Origin: Hellea sp964576765
Lineage (GTDB): Bacteria > Pseudomonadota > Alphaproteobacteria > Caulobacterales > Maricaulaceae
DNA length: 64,000 bases
Assembly: GCA_964576765.1 (NCBI GenBank)
Contig: CAZNWH010000001.1
Location: 15,739 to 79,738 of the forward strand
Reading direction: 5' to 3'
Both the position numbers and the translations under genes were made by a program. Of this stretch, positions 60,687 to 64,000 are shown one piece after another; position 1 is the first letter of the stretch; the number at the start of each line of letters is the position of its first letter. The notes under the pieces are model-generated. The model made no database searches and was not told where the DNA came from. It worked only from the letters and a program-made list of their open reading frames with translations.

Positions 60687-62926
60687 TGGGAAAAGTCGTC
60701 AAATATACCCGCCGTGCTTTTCTGATTGGGGCGTCCGCTGTAGCCGGCGGCGTCGCATTTGGTTATTACAAATTCAAGACGCCTTATCCCAACCCGCTTG
60801 AAGCAGATTTGAATGACGGTGAAGCTGCGCTAACACCCTATGTGTTGATCAAGTCTGACGGGGTGACAATCATTACGCCACGTGGAGAGATGGGTCAGGG
60901 TGTCCAGACGACACTTGCTGCCCTAGTCGCGGAAGAACTCGATATTTCTTGGGACAGTATTAAAATTGCTCATGGCCCAGCTGCCAAAGCCTATTACAAT
61001 GCAGCCGTCATGGAAGAAGGCTTGCCTATCTCGTCACTCGATGAGAGCGGCTCAGCCAAGTTTATGCGAAAGAAAATCGTTCCAGTCGTTGCCAAAGCCA
61101 TGGCCATGCAAATCACGGGAGGATCAAGTGCCTCAGCTGACGCCTATGTCAAAATGCGGGTCGCTGGAGCAACAGCCCGGGAAGGGTTGAAGTCCGCAGC
61201 AGCGAAGCGAATAGGTGTTAAGGCGCAAGAACTGAAGACCCAAGACGGACATGTCATTGCACCAAACGGGACAAAAATTGCATATACGGACTTGGCCATG
61301 GATGCGGCGAAGGTGAAATTACCCAAGTCGGTAACTTTACGCCCAGCATCAGAATGGAAATATGTCGGAAAATCCATGCCTCGCCTTGATATGGTAGATA
61401 AGGTTTCCGGCACAGCGACTTTTGCGCCGGACTTGCGTTTTGAAGGCATGAAATTCGGGACTGTCAAAATGAACCCGCATCTGGGCGGCACGATGACATC
61501 CTATAATGCCGATAAAGCCCTTAAAATGAAAGGCGTCGAAAAGATCGTTCCCCTAAGTAACGGTGTTATCATTATTGCAGACAATACATGGACAGCCTTC
61601 CAAGCCGCTGACCTCATTGAGTGCGAATGGACCAAGGCGCCCTATCCAGACACCATGGAAGAGCATTACGCAGCATGTGCGGACGCTTTTGACACGAAAC
61701 CGGACAGCCGGCTCCTTGATGATGGTGACGTGAACGCCGCTTTTGACGGTGCAGATATCGTATCTGGTGAATATCGAGTGCCTTATCTTGCCCATGCCTG
61801 TATGGAACCTGTCAATGCGACAGCACTATATCAAGATGGGCGACTAGATATATGGGCAGGAAATCAGGCACCTCTGGACATACAAAAATTCGCGGCAAAG
61901 GCGTCCAATTTAAAACCCGAAGACGTTCATATACATACGCAATATATGGGCGGTGGATTTGGCCGAAAAGGTGAAACTGATTTTACCGATTATGCCGTTC
62001 ATGCGGCCATCGCAATGGAAGGCACGCCCGTACAGATCATGTGGCCACGTGAAGAAGATATGACACATGACTTCTACCGTCCGATTGCCATGGGCAGGTT
62101 CAGGGCGAGTGTCAAAGACGGAAAACCGGACGCGTTTGAGCTGAAAGTTTCATGTCCGTCCATCCTGTCATCAGTCGCCTCTCGCGGCGGGCCGAATATC
62201 CCCGGCAGTGATATTACGAATGCTATGACCATTTGGGATCAGCCCTATGATATTCCTAACTACCAGTCTTCGGCGTACCGTGCACGGCCGCTATTACCTG
62301 TGGGCTCATGGCGCTCGGTTGGGGGGACACAAAACGCCTTTTTCCAAGAAAGTGCGATGGATGAAATGGCGCATCTTGGCGGACTCGATCCCATGGAAAT
62401 GCGCCTGCAGATGATGAATAATGATGTCTGCAGAAAGGTACTGGAAAAAGTTGCTGACATGTCAAGCTGGGGCGGCACGCTCCCCGATGGACATGCTAGG
62501 GGCGTTTCGTTTGTTCATGCCTTTGCCGTCCCGACCGCAGAAGTTATTGAAATCAAGCAAACGCAGCGCGGAATCAAAGTCGTCAAAGCGTGGGTCGTTG
62601 TTGATGTCGGTGTGGCCCTTGATCCGCGAAATATAGAGGCTCAAGTCTTTGGCGGGCTGAACTTCGGTCTGGCGGCCGCAATCAATGGTGAAATTACGGT
62701 TGAGGATGGGAAAATTTCGCAGACCAATTTTCACGACTATGCTGCGCTACGTATGTATCAGGCCCCTAAGGTTGACGTCGCAATCTTCGAAAATGGCGCA
62801 CATGTTCGTGGCATCGGCGAACCGGGTACGCCGCCTGCTGCTCCGGCATTGGCAAATGCAGTGTTCTCGTTAACGGGTCAGCGCATACGCGAATTGCCGC
62901 TCGGTCGGCATATCATGTTTGCATAG
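60686..62926 (+). CDS. molybdopterin-binding subunit of a periplasmic aldehyde/isoquinoline-type oxidoreductase (IorB-like)
   Basis: A 746-residue xanthine-dehydrogenase-family large subunit. Residues 9-22 hold a Tat signal (RRAFLIGASAVAGG), so the folded complex is exported with its small partner. GEMGQGVQTTLAALVAEELD and GGGFGRKGETDF are cofactor-contact motifs. The catalytic Glu712 is in RGIGEPGTPP. The first 66 bases of the open frame overlap the small-subunit gene, but GGGAGGCACGTA precedes the ATG at 60686. The IorB-type single polypeptide lacks a FAD subunit, so a cytochrome is the likely acceptor. The substrate is an aldehyde or N-heterocycle. Confidence 0.92.
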   Translation: MGKVVKYTRRAFLIGASAVAGGVAFGYYKFKTPYPNPLEADLNDGEAALTPYVLIKSDGVTIITPRGEMGQGVQTTLAALVAEELDISWDSIKIAHGPAAKAYYNAAVMEEGLPISSLDESGSAKFMRKKIVPVVAKAMAMQITGGSSASADAYVKMRVAGATAREGLKSAAAKRIGVKAQELKTQDGHVIAPNGTKIAYTDLAMDAAKVKLPKSVTLRPASEWKYVGKSMPRLDMVDKVSGTATFAPDLRFEGMKFGTVKMNPHLGGTMTSYNADKALKMKGVEKIVPLSNGVIIIADNTWTAFQAADLIECEWTKAPYPDTMEEHYAACADAFDTKPDSRLLDDGDVNAAFDGADIVSGEYRVPYLAHACMEPVNATALYQDGRLDIWAGNQAPLDIQKFAAKASNLKPEDVHIHTQYMGGGFGRKGETDFTDYAVHAAIAMEGTPVQIMWPREEDMTHDFYRPIAMGRFRASVKDGKPDAFELKVSCPSILSSVASRGGPNIPGSDITNAMTIWDQPYDIPNYQSSAYRARPLLPVGSWRSVGGTQNAFFQESAMDEMAHLGGLDPMEMRLQMMNNDVCRKVLEKVADMSSWGGTLPDGHARGVSFVHAFAVPTAEVIEIKQTQRGIKVVKAWVVVDVGVALDPRNIEAQVFGGLNFGLAAAINGEITVEDGKISQTNFHDYAALRMYQAPKVDVAIFENGAHVRGIGEPGTPPAAPALANAVFSLTGQRIRELPLGRHIMFA

Positions 62927-62934
62927 GGGCTATC

Positions 62935-63588
62935 ATGAAGAAACTTATTCTAAGTATATCAGTCCTTGTAGTCGGTACCATGGCTTATGCGGCCGACAAA
63001 ACAGCAAAACCGATTGCGGATATTAACCCGCCCACTGTGGCCACCGAGGCCGAAGGCCTCGCTGCCTTTCAACGTATCTATGAAGTGGCAAGCCATCCCC
63101 GCTGCGCCAACTGCCATGTTGGTGATGACAATATTCCTCGCTGGTCAGGACCAAGCTATGCGCCATTTCCGCCGGGGCAGGATTGGAAGTATCACGGCAT
63201 GAATATAAACGCCGATGTTAGCCGGATTGGCGTTGAAACGTTGCCCTGCTCAACCTGTCATCAAACGACCCCTGATCTCAAAAGCGAGTCCCATGCTCCC
63301 CCTCACTTTGGAATAGACTGGCAGCTTGCACCGGTCGAATTTGAGTGGTTCGGAAAATCGGCAAGTTTCATATGTAACCAGTTAAAAGATCCTGATCGGA
63401 ATGGCGGACGCGATTGGATGGGACTGGCACATCATCTGGTGGACGATGCCGGACACAGAGGTCCGGTTCTATGGGGATGGAAACCGAGCGGCAACCGCGA
63501 ACCCGCGCCCTATAGTTTGCAGCAACATGTTGATGATATGGTGGTTTGGGGTGTTGCAGGACAACCTTGCCCAAGTGAGGAGGAATAG
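62935..63588 (+). CDS. dihaem c-type cytochrome
   Basis: A 217-residue periplasmic cytochrome with a signal peptide (residues 1-20, ending AYAA). Two haem sites are visible: CANCH (Cys57, Cys60, His61) and CSTCH (Cys105, Cys108, His109). Met or His residues elsewhere can supply the sixth ligands. It starts 9 bases after the molybdopterin subunit and is probably its direct electron acceptor, feeding the respiratory chain. Confidence 0.9.
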   Translation: MKKLILSISVLVVGTMAYAADKTAKPIADINPPTVATEAEGLAAFQRIYEVASHPRCANCHVGDDNIPRWSGPSYAPFPPGQDWKYHGMNINADVSRIGVETLPCSTCHQTTPDLKSESHAPPHFGIDWQLAPVEFEWFGKSASFICNQLKDPDRNGGRDWMGLAHHLVDDAGHRGPVLWGWKPSGNREPAPYSLQQHVDDMVVWGVAGQPCPSEEE

Positions 63589-63591
63589 CTC

Positions 63592-63909
63592 ATGAAACTC
63601 CAGTTGATTGTCGGGTTAGTTACAGGCTTTTTGTTTGGTCTTTTGCAGAGTGAGTCAATTCTTGGCATGATCCTATTTGCCGTGGTTGGGTTACTAGCTG
63701 GATATCTTGCAGGAGGCCCGAAACACGGCAGTGAGCGTTATTATTGGCTCTTTTTGATTGTAACAATTATTATGCTCACCCTTGCATGGTTCGGTGTAAA
63801 TATCGGTGAAAAATTTATGGTTCTACCACTGGTGTTCATTTTAGCATATTTTATCGCACGCATTTTTTGGCGTTATTTGAGTGAAGGTAAGATAATCAGG
63901 GCGAAGTAA
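63592..63909 (+). CDS. small integral membrane protein, unknown
   Basis: A 105-residue protein with four hydrophobic segments (about residues 4-20, 23-41, 50-68 and 75-93) and a basic C-terminus. Its start lies 3 bases after the cytochrome stop, so it belongs to the oxidoreductase operon. It is not recognised. It may anchor the cytochrome or the enzyme complex. No terminator is visible in the remaining 91 bases. Confidence 0.75.
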   Translation: MKLQLIVGLVTGFLFGLLQSESILGMILFAVVGLLAGYLAGGPKHGSERYYWLFLIVTIIMLTLAWFGVNIGEKFMVLPLVFILAYFIARIFWRYLSEGKIIRAK

Positions 63910-64000
63910 TCAGAAGACTTCTAACGTCCGCAATGGTGATATATTCACATTTTTCCGAAAATAGTCATTTTCACATTGAACCTTATTTCACTGAGTTTGA

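Noticed and set aside
1..64000. CRISPR arrays, rRNA and tRNA genes, insertion sequences and replication initiators
   Set aside because: No regularly spaced repeats, no tRNA cloverleaf, no rRNA-like stretch, no transposase and no RepA/RepC-type gene were seen on reading both strands.

Overview
The window is bacterial DNA of moderate-to-low GC (I judge it below 50% by eye, not counted). TonB-dependent uptake, many SDR and acyl-CoA enzymes, GST and EthD proteins, and a plasmid/ICE block of DUF736, DUF2840, S26-type TraF and DUF3363 relaxase all suggest an alphaproteobacterium. A marine, alga-associated Hyphomonadaceae/Maricaulales-like lineage would fit the sulfatase and glycosidase genes, but that is inference. 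No rRNA, tRNA or CRISPR array was seen.

Region 1 (1-38.6 kb) is one large catabolic cluster for a compound degraded as CoA thioesters. Its units are: a minus-strand unit (crotonase, SDR, thiolase, acyl-CoA ligase, FAD oxidoreductase); a divergent plus-strand unit (SDR, DUF3604 lipoprotein, SDR, flavodoxin-fold reductase, SRPBCC) ending in a bidirectional hairpin at 10124-10147; a minus-strand unit (acyl-CoA ligase, MFS, MhpA-like monooxygenase, GST, EthD, MDR reductase); a TonB receptor followed by crotonase, SDR, TetR and GMC oxidoreductase; a DUF35/thiolase-like/APH-kinase/acyl-CoA dehydrogenase unit; and a long unit (alpha/beta hydrolase, VOC, HMG-CoA lyase family, CaiB, acyl-CoA dehydrogenase, LeuCD-like dehydratase, nitronate monooxygenase-like, IclR). 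A GPH transporter closes the cluster. Four promoter regions carry copies of one 21-bp motif, so the cluster is probably one regulon. The substrate cannot be named from sequence.

Region 2 (about 38.6-49.8 kb) is a plasmid- or ICE-derived island. It holds hairpin-rich GC-rich DNA, ardA, three translationally coupled unknown genes leading into parB, two inverted copies of a DUF736 gene (one decayed), a DUF6499/DUF2285 protein, an AlpA-like HTH protein, DUF2840, traF, a DUF3363 relaxase, a 25-residue lipoprotein-like peptide and an ORF6N protein. No coupling protein, mating-pore genes, integrase or ParA is present, so within this window the island looks mobilisable or decayed.

Region 3 (49.8-58.3 kb) is a small polysaccharide locus: SGNH hydrolase (frameshifted), sulfatase, GH3, AraC regulator and a GH2 lipoprotein. 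The GH2 gene is followed by the first ~70 codons of a uronate isomerase gene, which is cut off. Two identical-spacing 25-bp sites upstream of the GH3 and GH2 genes are probable AraC operators. The uxaC remnant suggests beta-glucuronide or uronate use.

Region 4 (58.3-64 kb) has a small membrane protein, a DAPG-hydrolase-family protein with the tail of a lost paralogue upstream of it, a MerR regulator, and a divergent periplasmic molybdenum hydroxylase operon (2Fe-2S subunit, Tat-exported Mo subunit, dihaem cytochrome c, small membrane protein).
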